From Pseudomonas sp. ICMP22404 (GTDB lineage: Bacteria > Pseudomonadota > Gammaproteobacteria > Pseudomonadales > Pseudomonadaceae), in NCBI RefSeq assembly GCF_006227205.1, contig NZ_VCNG01000001.1:62001-126000 (forward strand): a DNA stretch of 64,000 nt, in the 5' to 3' direction. The position numbers and the translations under genes were made by a program. Each line of letters begins with the position of its first letter. Position 1 is the first letter of the stretch. The notes under the pieces are model-generated. The model made no database searches and had not been told where the DNA came from. It saw nothing but the letters and a program-made list of their open reading frames with translations. Shown in pieces: positions 35,934 through 45,068 of this stretch.

Positions 35934-35966
35934 AAGGCCCTGATCTTGCGATCAGGGCCTTTTTTG
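35934..35966 (+). terminator. Rho-independent terminator of glcB
   Basis: AAGGCCCTGATC-TTGC-GATCAGGGCCTT followed by TTTTT: a perfect 12-bp stem 24 bases after the stop codon. Confidence 0.95.
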
Positions 35967-35986
35967 TTTGCATAACCGCCTTTGCT

Positions 35987-36095
35987 GATCATCCCCACGC
36001 TCTGCGTGGGGATGCCGCAACGGACGCTCCGCGTTCGGCTCTTCGGGACGCGGAGCGTCCCCGGCTGCATTCCCACGCGGAGCGTGGGAACGATC
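35987..36095. repeat. CCCACGCTCTGCGTGGG-type repeat, copy 1
   Basis: A composite dyad repeat. CCCCACGCTCTGCGTGGGGA (35993-36012) is followed by GGACGCTCCGCGTTCGGCTC, a mirrored GGGACGCGGAGCGTCCC, and CATTCCCACGCGGAGCGTGG near the end. The whole unit folds back on itself. A second copy lies at 58738-58844. This family is abundant in fluorescent pseudomonads. Confidence 0.85.
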
Positions 36096-36103
36096 GCCAC
36101 AGG

Positions 36104-36550
36104 CTAGAGATCCATCCCCAGCTCCCGCTTGACCAACTCCAGCAACTTCTCCGTATCTATGGGCTTGAGCAGAAAATCCACCACGCTCAGGTGCATCGCC
36201 TCGATGGCGTCCTTCACGTCGGCATCGCCGGACACGATGATGATCGGCAGCGCGGCCCGCTCCGACTCGCGGATCAGGCGCACCAGTTCCAGGCCATCGA
36301 CATTGCCCATACGCAGATCGGTGATCAGCAGGCCGATCGACGGCTTGGTTTCCAGCATCCTGAGTGCGGTTTCGCCGCTGGCGGCGGTCATGCAATGGAT
36401 GCCATCCAGCGCCAGGATTTCCGACAGCAGCTCGCGAGCGTCCTTGTCGTCATCGACGATCAAGACTCGCTGCGGCGGCAGGTCAGGCTCCAGCATGACG
36501 GCACTCAACGCTTCGCGCTCGGCGTCACTCAAAATATCGTGATCGGACAT
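36104..36550 (-). CDS. Stand-alone response-regulator receiver protein
   Basis: A 148-aa protein with one CheY-like receiver domain (residues 27-148) and a 26-residue N-terminal tail, with no output domain. Phosphorylation residues are intact: acidic Asp33-35 (IVDDD), phospho-acceptor Asp78 (LLITDLRMG), Ser107 (IVSGDAD) and Lys129 (LLKPID). No kinase is adjacent. It is divergent from the cNMP/CBS/DUF294 gene, which suggests shared control or a common process. Its partner and target are unknown. Confidence 0.9.
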   Translation of the reverse strand: MSDHDILSDAEREALSAVMLEPDLPPQRVLIVDDDKDARELLSEILALDGIHCMTAASGETALRMLETKPSIGLLITDLRMGNVDGLELVRLIRESERAALPIIIVSGDADVKDAIEAMHLSVVDFLLKPIDTEKLLELVKRELGMDL

Positions 36551-36803
36551 GATGCTCTCTACATTCCTTGAATCGATCCCCTGGCACAGTGGTCAGACAT
36601 CGTTCGGCAGCGCTTCAATGTGCACTTCGTCGGATTTTTTTCCAAGAACATTCAATGAAGATTTTTCCAGGGCTCGTGCAGGACTTTTTCTGTAGGTCGT
36701 CCCCCTTTGCAGGAACCTAGACTTACGTCCAATGGGCACTCCCCCCTCAGAGGTCGACCATGGGGAACAGATCCGACCACAACAATTCAAAAAAGATTGC
36801 GCA

Positions 36804-38744
36804 ATGGTTATGAAAAAAGCGGACGCCTTCATCCAGGCGGGGAAAACCGCGGTGTTGCAGAACATCCAGGGCACGTTGCAGTTCCTCCAACGCTTCCCCC
36901 CGTTCAACCAGATGGAAAATGCTCACCTGGCGTACCTGGTGGAACAATGCCTGCTGCGCTTCTACGCGCCAGGTGAAACCATCATCAAGCCGGCCGACGG
37001 TCCGGTGGAGCACTTTTACATCGTCAAGCAGGGCCGGGTGGTAGGGGAGCGTCCGCATTCGGCCAAGGGTGGCACCGAGACCACTTTCGAAATCACCACC
37101 GGCGAATGCTTTCCCCTTGCCGCACTGCTCGGGGAAAGGGCCACGCGCACCGAGCACCGGGCCGGCGAAGACACGTTCTGCCTGCAATTGAACAAGCAGG
37201 CTTTCATCAAATTATTCGCCTTGTCCGGCCCGTTTCGCGATTTCGCCCTGCGCGGGGTCAGCAGCCTGCTCGACCAGGTCAACCAGCAGGTCCAGCAAAA
37301 ATCCGCGCAGACCCTGGGCACCCAATACTCCCTGAATACCCGCCTGGGTGAGCTGGCGATGCGTCATCCGGTGAGCTGCAGCCCTGACACGCCGTTGCGC
37401 GAAGCCGTGAAGCTGATGCACGAGCAGCAGGTCGGTAGCATCGTGGTGGTGGACGAACACAAGGCGCCGGTGGGGATTTTCACCCTGCGTGACCTGCGAC
37501 AGGTCGTGGCCGACGGTTCCGGGGACTTTTCCCAGGCCATCGCGGCGCACATGACCCAGGCACCGTTTTTTCTCTCGCCGGATCACAGCGCCTTCGACGC
37601 GGCCATCGCCATGACCGAACGCCACATTGCCCATGTCTGCCTGGTCAAGGAACAGCGCCTGTGTGGCGTGGTATCGGAACGGGATCTGTTTTCCCTGCAG
37701 CGAGTCGACCTGGTGCACCTGGCCCGGACCATTCGCAGCGCCCCCCGGGTGGAAAACCTGGTGGCCCTGCGGGGCGAAATCGGCCAACTGGTGGAACGCA
37801 TGCTGGCCCACGGCGCGTCGTCGACCCAAATCACCCACATCATCACCTTGCTCAACGATCACACCGTGAGCCGCGTCATCGAGCTGACCCTGGCCGAAAA
37901 AGGCGATCCGGGAGTGCCGTTCAGTTGGTTGTGCTTTGGCAGTGAAGGCCGGCGCGAGCAAACCCTGCACACCGACCAAGACAACGGCATCCTGTTCGAG
38001 GCCCGGGACGCGGCCCATGCGGCGCAGATCCGCGGCCTGCTGCTGCCCATCGCCCAACAGATCAACCAGAGCCTGGCGCTGTGCGGCTTCACGCTGTGCA
38101 AGGGCAATATCATGGCCGGCAACCCGGAACTGTGCCTGTCCCGCGCCGAATGGTCCCGACGCTTTGCCGCCTTCATTCGCGAAGCGACGCCGGAAAACCT
38201 GCTGGGCTCCAGCATTTATTTCGACCTGCGGGTGGTCTGGGGCGACGAGCAAGGCTGCAATCAGTTGCGCCGGCAGATCCTCGATCAGGTGGGCGATAAC
38301 CGTCTATTCCAGCGCATGATGGCCGAGAACGCCTTGCGCCATCGCCCTCCGGTCGGGCGTTTCAGGGATTTCGTGCTGAGCCGTAAAAACGGTGAGAAAG
38401 CCACCCTGGACCTGAAAGTGCAAGGCCTGACGCCCTTCGTCGACGGCGCCCGCCTGCTGGCGCTGGCCAATGGCATCGAGGCCAACAACACCCTGGAGCG
38501 TTTGCGGCAACTGGTCGCCCGGGAGGTGATCGATCCCCTGGATGGTGCGGCCTATGAAGAGGCCTACCACTTCATCCAGCAAACCCGTATGCAGCAACAC
38601 CAACTGCAGACCCGCGAGAACCTGCCCTACTCCAACCGTGTCGACCCCGACAGCCTCAATCACCTGGATCGGCGGATCCTGCGTGAATCCCTGCGCCAGG
38701 CTCAACGCCTGCAAAGCAGCCTGACCTTGAGGTATCAACTGTGA
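36804..38744 (+). CDS. cNMP-binding, CBS-pair and DUF294 nucleotidyltransferase-like protein
   Basis: A 646-aa multidomain protein. Residues 25-150 form a cyclic-nucleotide-binding-like domain (FYAPGETIIKPADGPVEHFY). Residues 190-310 carry two CBS motifs (MRHPVSCSPDTPLREAVKLM and MTQAPFFLSPDHSAFDAAIA). A nucleotidyltransferase-like DUF294 domain follows (FGSEGRREQTLHTDQDNG), with its DUF294 C-terminal helices. The architecture resembles GlnD-like signal-transducing uridylyltransferases, but the activity is untested. ATG at 36804 or the adjacent in-frame ATG at 36810 is the likely start. It overlaps the exonuclease gene by four bases. Confidence 0.9.
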   Translation: MVMKKADAFIQAGKTAVLQNIQGTLQFLQRFPPFNQMENAHLAYLVEQCLLRFYAPGETIIKPADGPVEHFYIVKQGRVVGERPHSAKGGTETTFEITTGECFPLAALLGERATRTEHRAGEDTFCLQLNKQAFIKLFALSGPFRDFALRGVSSLLDQVNQQVQQKSAQTLGTQYSLNTRLGELAMRHPVSCSPDTPLREAVKLMHEQQVGSIVVVDEHKAPVGIFTLRDLRQVVADGSGDFSQAIAAHMTQAPFFLSPDHSAFDAAIAMTERHIAHVCLVKEQRLCGVVSERDLFSLQRVDLVHLARTIRSAPRVENLVALRGEIGQLVERMLAHGASSTQITHIITLLNDHTVSRVIELTLAEKGDPGVPFSWLCFGSEGRREQTLHTDQDNGILFEARDAAHAAQIRGLLLPIAQQINQSLALCGFTLCKGNIMAGNPELCLSRAEWSRRFAAFIREATPENLLGSSIYFDLRVVWGDEQGCNQLRRQILDQVGDNRLFQRMMAENALRHRPPVGRFRDFVLSRKNGEKATLDLKVQGLTPFVDGARLLALANGIEANNTLERLRQLVAREVIDPLDGAAYEEAYHFIQQTRMQQHQLQTRENLPYSNRVDPDSLNHLDRRILRESLRQAQRLQSSLTLRYQL

Positions 38745-39448
38745 ACCTGTTTTCCTGGTTGCGCCCGGCCTCGCCGACGTTGCCGGACGCGTTGCAGCGG
38801 CGCCTGGAAAACCTGTCGCCGCCCTCGCCCCTGGATGAGCGCAGCCTGCGGGAGCAGCGCTGGGTGGTGGTGGACCTGGAAACCACCGGCCTGAACTTGA
38901 ACAAGGATCAGGTGCTGTCCATCGGGGCGGTGGTGATCGAAGACGGTGCCATCGATTTCAGCCAGCAGTTCGAGCGCACCTTGCAATGCGAGAAGCAGAA
39001 GCTCGGGCCGAGTGTGTTGATCCATGGCCTGGCACCCAGCGCAATCGCCGCGGGCAGCGACCCGGCCGAAGCATTGCTGGCGTTCATGGAGTTCGTCGGC
39101 GACAGTCCGCTGCTGGCCTTCCACGCGCCCTTCGACGCCCACATGCTCGGTCGCGCCCTGAAAGACCACCTGGGCTACCGCTTGCAGCACGTGTTCCTCG
39201 ACGTAGCCGACCTGGCGCCGATGCTCTGCCCCCAGGCAGCGCTGCGCAAGAGCGGCCTGGACGACTGGATCGAGGCTTTCAAGCTGCAAGTGGTTGATCG
39301 TCACAATGCCAGCGCCGACGCCCTGGCCACGGCGGAACTGGCACTGATCCTGTTCAGTCGCGCCCGCCAGCAACAGATCCACAGCCCGCTCAACCTGCAA
39401 CAGTGCCTGGGCCAGTGGAAGCGCCGGCAGCAGGCGCCTTCCATGTAA
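38741..39448 (+). CDS. DnaQ-like 3'-5' exonuclease
   Basis: A 235-aa DEDD-family exonuclease. ExoI motif VVDLETTG gives Asp45 and Glu47; ExoII is AFHAPFDAHML; ExoIII is VDRHNASADALATAEL, the DEDDh type with the H and D present. It resembles the DNA polymerase III epsilon domain but stands alone. It starts with GTG at 38741 overlapping the previous stop (GTGA), so it is co-translated with the CBS/DUF294 protein. From memory, this pair is commonly found together in Pseudomonas near acetate-use genes. Confidence 0.92.
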   Translation: MNLFSWLRPASPTLPDALQRRLENLSPPSPLDERSLREQRWVVVDLETTGLNLNKDQVLSIGAVVIEDGAIDFSQQFERTLQCEKQKLGPSVLIHGLAPSAIAAGSDPAEALLAFMEFVGDSPLLAFHAPFDAHMLGRALKDHLGYRLQHVFLDVADLAPMLCPQAALRKSGLDDWIEAFKLQVVDRHNASADALATAELALILFSRARQQQIHSPLNLQQCLGQWKRRQQAPSM

Positions 39449-39470
39449 CACTGACCCAGCATGGCTGACC

Positions 39471-39559
39471 TGTAGGAGCATGGCTTGCCCGCGATGCAAA
39501 CAACTCGGTCAGGCTGTTAATCCCGGATGATGCTATCGCGGGCAAGCCTTGCTCCCACA
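39471..39559. repeat. REP pair, variant
   Basis: TGTAGGAGCATGGCTTGCCC from 39471 and a reverse copy (GCTATCGCGGGCAAGCCTTG, then CTCCCACA) ending at 39559. It is a diverged subtype using GGCTTGCCCGCGA instead of GAGCCTGCTCGCGA. Confidence 0.85.
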
Positions 39560-39631
39560 GAGTCAGCTAAATCCACAGACAGTATCCCGATCAGCTCCAA
39601 TTGCATTCCCGCCCCCGCCTCTGCCACAATC

Positions 39632-39650
39632 GCGAACAATTCTCGTTACT
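39632..39650 (+). promoter_or_regulatory. Possible Fur box upstream of the FecI-type sigma gene
   Basis: GCGAACAATTCTCGTTACT, about 20 bases before the sigma factor start, resembles the AATTCTCATT half-site pattern of pseudomonad Fur boxes before fecI-like genes. The match is imperfect, so this is a tentative call supported mainly by context. Confidence 0.35.
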
Positions 39651-39670
39651 TAAAACATCGGTGATGCTCC

Positions 39671-40189
39671 GTGTCGTCAGTCCCTAGCCCCCGCAACGAT
39701 CTGGTTGGTGCGTTGTACCGTGATCATCGCGGTTGGCTGCTGGCGTGGTTGCGGCGCAACGTGGCCTGTCCGCAACGGGCCGAGGACTTGAGCCAGGACA
39801 CCTTCGTGCGCCTGCTCGGCCGTAATGAGCTGACGGCCCCCCGCGAGCCCCGGGCATTCCTGGTGGCAATCGCCAAAGGCCTGCTGTTCGATCATTTCCG
39901 TCGGGCCGCCCTGGAGCAGGCTTACCTCACCGAACTGATGCTGATTCCCGAAGGCGAACAGCCGTCGCTGGAAGAACAGCAATTGATCCTCGAAGACCTC
40001 AGGCAGATCGATCGCCTGCTCGGCAAGCTGTCGAGCAAGGCTCGCGCCGCGTTCCTGTATAACCGGCTGGACGGCCTCGGCCATGCCGAAATCGCCAAGC
40101 GCCTGGGGGTTTCGGTGCCACGGGTACGCCAGTATCTGGCGCAGGGCATCCGACAGTGCTACATCGCACTCTATGGGGAGCCGACATGA
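39671..40189 (+). CDS. FecI-type ECF sigma factor
   Basis: A 172-aa iron-starvation sigma factor with region 2 (LYRDHRGWLLAWLRRNVACP, then AEDLSQDTFVRLL) and region 4 (SSKARAAFLYNRLDGLGHAE, then IAKRLGVSVPRVRQYLAQGI). In such systems it transcribes the adjacent receptor gene when the ferric siderophore is sensed through FecR. It starts with GTG at 39671; the start is supported by family length, but the ribosome site is weak. Its stop overlaps the next gene by four bases. Confidence 0.93.
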   Translation: MSSVPSPRNDLVGALYRDHRGWLLAWLRRNVACPQRAEDLSQDTFVRLLGRNELTAPREPRAFLVAIAKGLLFDHFRRAALEQAYLTELMLIPEGEQPSLEEQQLILEDLRQIDRLLGKLSSKARAAFLYNRLDGLGHAEIAKRLGVSVPRVRQYLAQGIRQCYIALYGEPT

Positions 40190-41169
40190 GCCCGGCCCAT
40201 TCCAAACCGGTCTCGGCCAGCGTGTTGGATGCCGCCATTGCCTGGCAGTTGTCGCTGGATTCAGGCAGCGGCAGCGCTCAGGAGCGCGAAGCGTTCGCCC
40301 GCTGGCACGCCGCCGATGAAGAACATGCCCGGGCCTGGCGGCAGTTGGGCATGCTCGACCAGCGCTTCAGCGTTGCCAACGGACCGGCGCGGGCCGCGCT
40401 ACTGCAATCGCGGGTGAGTATCCGTCGCCGGATACGCAAAGTGGGCAGCAGCCTGGCCAGCATTGTCGCGGTCATCGGCCTGACATTGTTTGCCGGTGAA
40501 CGTTATCTGCCGCTGGACTACTGGCTGGCCGACCAACGCACCGCAACCGGCGAGCAACGTACCCTGCGCCTGGCCGACGGCACGCTGATCAACCTCAACA
40601 CCCACAGCGCGCTGGACGTGCGCTTTGACGCTAAACAACGACGCATTGTTCTCCAGGAGGGCGAGATCCTGGTGGAGACCGGCCACAACGACCCACGTCC
40701 GTTTATCGTCGAAACCCGCGAAGGCAGCCTGCGCGCCCTGGGCACGCGGTTCCTGGTCAAGCGCGAGGACGACGGCACTCGCCTGAGCGTATTGCAATCC
40801 GCCGTGGCCGCCCACCCACAGGCCTCGGGGCAAGAACAGATTCTGCGCGAAGGCCAGCAGGTGCTGATGCGCCGTGACGGCCTTGGCCCCACCCTGGCCC
40901 TGAGCCCCGGCGCCGATGCCTGGACCCGTGGCATGCTGGTGGTAGAGAACGCTCGCCTTGAAGATCTGGTGCATGAGTTGGGGCGCTATCGACGCGGCTA
41001 CCTGGGGGTCGAGCCCAAAGTGGCGGATTTGCGCATCACCGGCAGCTTTCCGCTGCATGACACCGACCTGGCCCTGAGCGCGCTGCTGCCGACCTTGCCG
41101 GTGCAGATTGAGCATCACACGCGGTGGTGGGTGGTGGTGCAACCCAGCACCGGGGCCAAGGCCCGATAA
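40186..41169 (+). CDS. FecR-type anti-sigma factor
   Basis: A 327-aa membrane regulator. The cytoplasmic N-terminal DUF4880 part (AAIAWQLSLDSG..FARWHAADEEHARAW) contacts the sigma factor. One transmembrane segment spans residues 87-106 (SLASIVAVIGLTLFAGERYL). The periplasmic FecR domain (GEQRTLRLADGTLINLNTHS) receives the signal from the receptor's N-terminal domain. It overlaps the sigma gene (ATGA). A REP group separates it from the receptor gene. Confidence 0.94.
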   Translation: MSPAHSKPVSASVLDAAIAWQLSLDSGSGSAQEREAFARWHAADEEHARAWRQLGMLDQRFSVANGPARAALLQSRVSIRRRIRKVGSSLASIVAVIGLTLFAGERYLPLDYWLADQRTATGEQRTLRLADGTLINLNTHSALDVRFDAKQRRIVLQEGEILVETGHNDPRPFIVETREGSLRALGTRFLVKREDDGTRLSVLQSAVAAHPQASGQEQILREGQQVLMRRDGLGPTLALSPGADAWTRGMLVVENARLEDLVHELGRYRRGYLGVEPKVADLRITGSFPLHDTDLALSALLPTLPVQIEHHTRWWVVVQPSTGAKAR

Positions 41170-41183
41170 AAGGTGATCCATGG

Positions 41184-41263
41184 GATCGCCTTCGCAAGCA
41201 GGCTCGCTTCCACAATGCATTGGCGCGCATCCATCCCTGTGGGAGCGAGCCTGCTCGCGAAGG
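41184..41263. repeat. REP pair
   Basis: A reverse degenerate copy (TTCGCAAGCAGGCTCGCTTC region, 41184-41214) and a forward copy from 41238, between the FecR-type and receptor genes. Confidence 0.85.
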
Positions 41264-41304
41264 GGCCGTCAGCCCTGCACAAAACAGGTCTGGTTTAAAT
41301 CCTG

Positions 41305-41323
41305 AATCTAAATTATTTTCATC
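41305..41323 (-). promoter_or_regulatory. Weak Fur-box-like sequence upstream of the receptor
   Basis: Read on the minus strand, GATGAAAATAATTTAGATT matches the 19-base Fur consensus at about 11 positions. It lies 73 bases before the receptor start in an AT-rich stretch. A GAAATATTTC dyad also occurs at 41369-41378. Both are tentative. Confidence 0.25.
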
Positions 41324-41395
41324 TACCCCTATCACTTTTGCATTTTCATTCGGCATCCAGGCAATTGAGAAATATTTCCATTCAGGAGCCGCCGT

Positions 41396-43834
41396 ATGTC
41401 CCGCCCGCTAGACACCCTGTTGCGCCCCAGCCTGTTGGCCGTTGCCATCGTCCTTGCCGTCCCGTTGGCCAGCGGCCCACTCCTGGCGGCCGAACAGCCG
41501 TCCAGCGTGCGCACTTACAACCTGCCCGCCGCGTCACTGGCCAGCACCCTGAACCAGATCGCCAGTCAGGCCGGTCTCGCTCTGAGCCTGAGCCCGACAT
41601 TGGCCGCAGGCAAAACCTCGGCCCCGGTCCAGGGCCAGTTCGATGCCGCGGGCGCATTGCGTGAAGCCTTGCGCGGCACCGGCTTGCAACTGCAACAGAG
41701 CAGCACCGGCACCTACAGCCTGGTGGCCGTGCCCGAAGGCGTCATGGCCCTGCCGGAAACCAGCGTGATCGGCGCCGGCCTGAGCGAAAGCGCCTGGGGC
41801 CCGAGCGAGAGCTATGCAGCCACTCGCACCGCCGCCGGCACCAAGACCGATACGCCGATCGTCGAACTGCCGCGCTCGGTCTCGGTGGTGACACGCCAGC
41901 AGATGGAGGATCGCTCGGTCCTCAACCTCAACGATGCCCTGCGCTACACCGCCGGTGTGCAGAGCAGCGGCTACGGCTCGGATTCGCGTAACGACTGGCT
42001 GCTGGTGCGCGGTTTCATACCGACTCAGTTTCTCGATGGCCTGCCGCTGCCCAAGGGCAACTACATCACGCCGAAAATCGAGCCCTGGAACCTGGAGCGC
42101 ATCGCCGTGCTGCGTGGTCCGGCATCGTCGGTCTACGGCCAGACACCACCCGGCGGCATGCTCGATATGGTCAGCCGTCGCCCACAAGCCGAGAGCAGCC
42201 ACGAAGTCGAGTTGCAGGCCGGCAGCTATGAACACAAGCAGATCAACTTCGACAGCACCGGCCAGATCGATGACGAAGGCCAATTCCTCTATCGGCTCAG
42301 CGGCACCGTGCGCGACAGCAATGCCCAGGTCGATCACATCCCGGACAAGCGCTACAACATCGCCCCGAGCCTGACCTGGAACATCAACGACGACACTCGC
42401 CTGACCTTCCTGTCCCAGTACACCCGCGACGACACTGGCATCACCGGGCAATTCCTGCCCTTGCAAGGCACCAAGCTGTCCTCGCCGGCCGGCAAGATTT
42501 CCCACCACAAGAACCTGGGCGATCCGGACTGGGAATTCTACGACCGCACCTACTACGCCCTCGGCTATGCCTTCGAACATCGCTTCAATGACACCTGGCA
42601 GTTCCGCCAGAACCTGCGCTACACCAAGAGCGACCTGGAATTCCAGGGCCTCACCGCCGGCGGGTCGTTCTTCCCGGCGGGCCCCGATCAAGCCGTGAGC
42701 GCCGACGGCACGGTCAAACGCAGCGCCGGTATCGTTAACGAAGACATCAGTCAGTTCGCCGTCGATAACAATTTCCAGGCCGACTTCCAGACCGGTGCCC
42801 TGAGCCATACGCTATTGCTTGGCCTGGACCATCAGCGTTCCAACAGCAATTCGCGCTGGAAATGGGGATCCACCGGCGTCCCGACCACCAATATCAACAA
42901 CCCGATCTATGGGCAGGATTTTTCCAACGTCCAGTACTTCGATATGTACGACTACAACCAGAAGACCCAGCAGACCGGTCTGTATATCCAGGACCAGATG
43001 GCCCTGGACAACTGGCGCCTGACCCTAGGCGGTCGTGAGGACTGGATTCACACCGGCACCGAGTTCCACAACCTGAACAACGCCACGAACACTCAGCGCG
43101 ATAAGAAATTCAGCGGTAACGCCGCACTGAGCTACGTCTTTGATAACGGCGTGACGCCTTATATTTCTTTCGCCCAGTCGTTCCAGGCGGCGGCCGGCTC
43201 GACCGTCAACAGCACCGACGCGTTCAAACCGACCGAGGGCGAACAGTACGAGGCTGGCATCAAGTACCAGCCCCCAGGCACCAAGACCCTGCTGACAGCC
43301 GCAGTGTTCGACCTGACCCAGAAGAACAACTCCGTGACCGAAAACAACATCACCCGCCAAGTCGGCGAGGTGCAGGTACGCGGCCTGGAGCTGGAAGCCT
43401 CCGGTGACGTCACCGACAATCTGAAACTGATCGGTTCCTACACCTACAACGACAGCGAAATCACCAAGGGCACCGCAGCTGAAAAGGGCAAGCGCATGGC
43501 CCAGGTGCCACGCAACCAGGCCACCGCGTGGGCCGACTACACCTGGCACAACGGCCTGCTCGACGGCTTCGGTGTCGGTGCCGGTGTGCGTTACGTCGGC
43601 GACACCTACGGCAACACCACCAACACCGATTGGGGTCATGTCGGCTCCTACACCGTCTACGACGCATCGGCCCATTACGATCTGGGGCGTGTGAGCAGCT
43701 CCCTCAAAGGCGTATCGGTGGCGGTGGACGCAAAGAACATCTTCAACAAGGACTACCTCTCCACCTGCGACGGCTTCTATTGCTACTACGGCGATCAACG
43801 CAACGTGGTCGCCAGTGTGAATTACAAGTGGTAA
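41396..43834 (+). CDS. TonB-dependent ferric-siderophore receptor with signalling domain
   Basis: An 812-aa outer-membrane receptor. It has a signal peptide (about residues 1-31, ending LLAAE), an STN signalling domain (residues 35-105, YNLPAASLASTLNQIASQAG) that talks to FecR, a plug (about 130-270, with ELPRSVSVVTRQQMEDR and RGPASSVYGQTPPGGMLDMV), and a 22-strand barrel ending in the aromatic NYKW. The C-terminal CDGFYCYYG cysteine pair resembles FhuA/FiuA hydroxamate receptors (ferrichrome or ferrioxamine), so a hydroxamate substrate is a fair guess. It is the transport member of the sigma/anti-sigma/receptor unit. The ribosome site CAGGAG lies before ATG 41396. Confidence 0.93.
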   Translation: MSRPLDTLLRPSLLAVAIVLAVPLASGPLLAAEQPSSVRTYNLPAASLASTLNQIASQAGLALSLSPTLAAGKTSAPVQGQFDAAGALREALRGTGLQLQQSSTGTYSLVAVPEGVMALPETSVIGAGLSESAWGPSESYAATRTAAGTKTDTPIVELPRSVSVVTRQQMEDRSVLNLNDALRYTAGVQSSGYGSDSRNDWLLVRGFIPTQFLDGLPLPKGNYITPKIEPWNLERIAVLRGPASSVYGQTPPGGMLDMVSRRPQAESSHEVELQAGSYEHKQINFDSTGQIDDEGQFLYRLSGTVRDSNAQVDHIPDKRYNIAPSLTWNINDDTRLTFLSQYTRDDTGITGQFLPLQGTKLSSPAGKISHHKNLGDPDWEFYDRTYYALGYAFEHRFNDTWQFRQNLRYTKSDLEFQGLTAGGSFFPAGPDQAVSADGTVKRSAGIVNEDISQFAVDNNFQADFQTGALSHTLLLGLDHQRSNSNSRWKWGSTGVPTTNINNPIYGQDFSNVQYFDMYDYNQKTQQTGLYIQDQMALDNWRLTLGGREDWIHTGTEFHNLNNATNTQRDKKFSGNAALSYVFDNGVTPYISFAQSFQAAAGSTVNSTDAFKPTEGEQYEAGIKYQPPGTKTLLTAAVFDLTQKNNSVTENNITRQVGEVQVRGLELEASGDVTDNLKLIGSYTYNDSEITKGTAAEKGKRMAQVPRNQATAWADYTWHNGLLDGFGVGAGVRYVGDTYGNTTNTDWGHVGSYTVYDASAHYDLGRVSSSLKGVSVAVDAKNIFNKDYLSTCDGFYCYYGDQRNVVASVNYKW

Positions 43835-43859
43835 CTGGCCGCCTTCATTTGAAGAGTCC

Positions 43860-43887
43860 GTGGCGAGGAAGCTTGCTCCCTCGCCAC
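43860..43887. repeat. Single REP-like hairpin
   Basis: GTGGCGAGG-AAGCTTGCTC-CCTCGCCAC: a 9-bp stem of the GTGGCGAGG-type pseudomonad repeat, 26 bases after the receptor stop. It may help end or protect the receptor mRNA. Confidence 0.75.
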
Positions 43888-43937
43888 GATGAATCACACA
43901 GCTCTTGAGTGAAGCGCTTTCGCAATCGGACCCCCTC

Positions 43938-45068
43938 ATGAAAAGTAAAACCATCCGCCGCTGGTCCTTCGTCCATACGTGGTCCAGCCTGATCTGCACA
44001 GTGTTCCTGCTGATGCTGGCAGTCACCGGGTTGCCGCTGATTTTCCATCACGAGATCGAACACCTGCTGGGCGATGCTCCGGAGTTTCGGGACATGCCCG
44101 CCGATACGCCGCGGCTTGACCTCCAGCAACTGGTGGAAAAGGCCAAGGCCCATCGCCCAGGTGAAGTGGTGCAGTATTTTGGCTGGGACGAGGACGAGCC
44201 CAACGGCGTCGTCACCATCATGGCCCCGACACCGGGTACCGAACCCAATGCCTCCCATACTTTCATGCTCGACGCCCGTACCGGCGAGGCCCTGGAGACA
44301 CCTGCGGCCAATGGCGGCTTCATGATGGTCATGCGGCGCCTGCACGTGGACATGTATGCCGGACTGCCTGGCAAATTATTGCTGGCATCGATGGGACTGC
44401 TGTTCGTGGTCGCCATCGTTTCCGGCGTGGTCCTGTACTTGCCGTTCATGCGGCGCCTGAAGTTCGCCACGGTGCGCCAGGACAAGTCCCCGCGTCTGCG
44501 CTGGCTCGACCTGCATAACCTGATCGGCGTGGTCACGCTGGTCTGGGCATTGACGGTTGGAGTCACCGGCGTAATCGCCGCCTGCGCCGACCTGATCATC
44601 GCGGCGTGGCGCAACGACAGTCTCAGTGCCATGGTCGAGCCCTACCGCAACGCGGCGCCACTGGAGCAACTGGCGCCGGCCACCCGCCTGCTGGACATCG
44701 CCAGGAACGTCGCACCCGGCATGGAGCCGAGCTTCATTGCTTTCCCCGGCACCTTGTTTTCCAGCGCACACCACTATGGCGTGTTCATGAAGGGCAGTAC
44801 CCACCTGACCGCCCATCTGCTGACACCGGTACTCATCGACGCCAGCACTCTGGACGTCACCGCCGTGGCCGAACGACCGTGGTACATGGACCTGATGAGC
44901 CTGTCCCTGCCGCTGCACTTCGGCGACTACGGCGGCAGGCCGATGCAGATCTTCTGGGCGGCCCTGGACGTGCTAACGATCATCGTCCTCGGCAGCGGCG
45001 TTTACCTCTGGGTGGTGCGGCGTAGAACGAACCTGCGCGTGGCTGCCGATAGGGAGGCCGTCTCGTGA
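43938..45068 (+). CDS. PepSY-associated transmembrane protein (iron-uptake associated)
   Basis: A 376-aa inner-membrane protein with four main transmembrane segments (about 12-34, 143-165, 190-212 and 335-357) and PepSY domains between them. It begins with the family's RRWSFVHTWSSLICTVFLLM. Proteins of this type beside siderophore receptors (such as FoxB or PiuB) are thought to reduce or release iron from siderophores at the inner membrane. ATG at 43938 is preferred; an in-frame TTG at 43905 would add 11 residues. Its stop overlaps the next small gene. Confidence 0.9.
   Translation: MKSKTIRRWSFVHTWSSLICTVFLLMLAVTGLPLIFHHEIEHLLGDAPEFRDMPADTPRLDLQQLVEKAKAHRPGEVVQYFGWDEDEPNGVVTIMAPTPGTEPNASHTFMLDARTGEALETPAANGGFMMVMRRLHVDMYAGLPGKLLLASMGLLFVVAIVSGVVLYLPFMRRLKFATVRQDKSPRLRWLDLHNLIGVVTLVWALTVGVTGVIAACADLIIAAWRNDSLSAMVEPYRNAAPLEQLAPATRLLDIARNVAPGMEPSFIAFPGTLFSSAHHYGVFMKGSTHLTAHLLTPVLIDASTLDVTAVAERPWYMDLMSLSLPLHFGDYGGRPMQIFWAALDVLTIIVLGSGVYLWVVRRRTNLRVAADREAVS

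Noticed and set aside
36810..38744. Whether the CBS/DUF294 protein starts upstream at 36732
   Set aside because: The extra 24 residues are unlike the rest, and the reading frame there overlaps the likely divergent promoter region.
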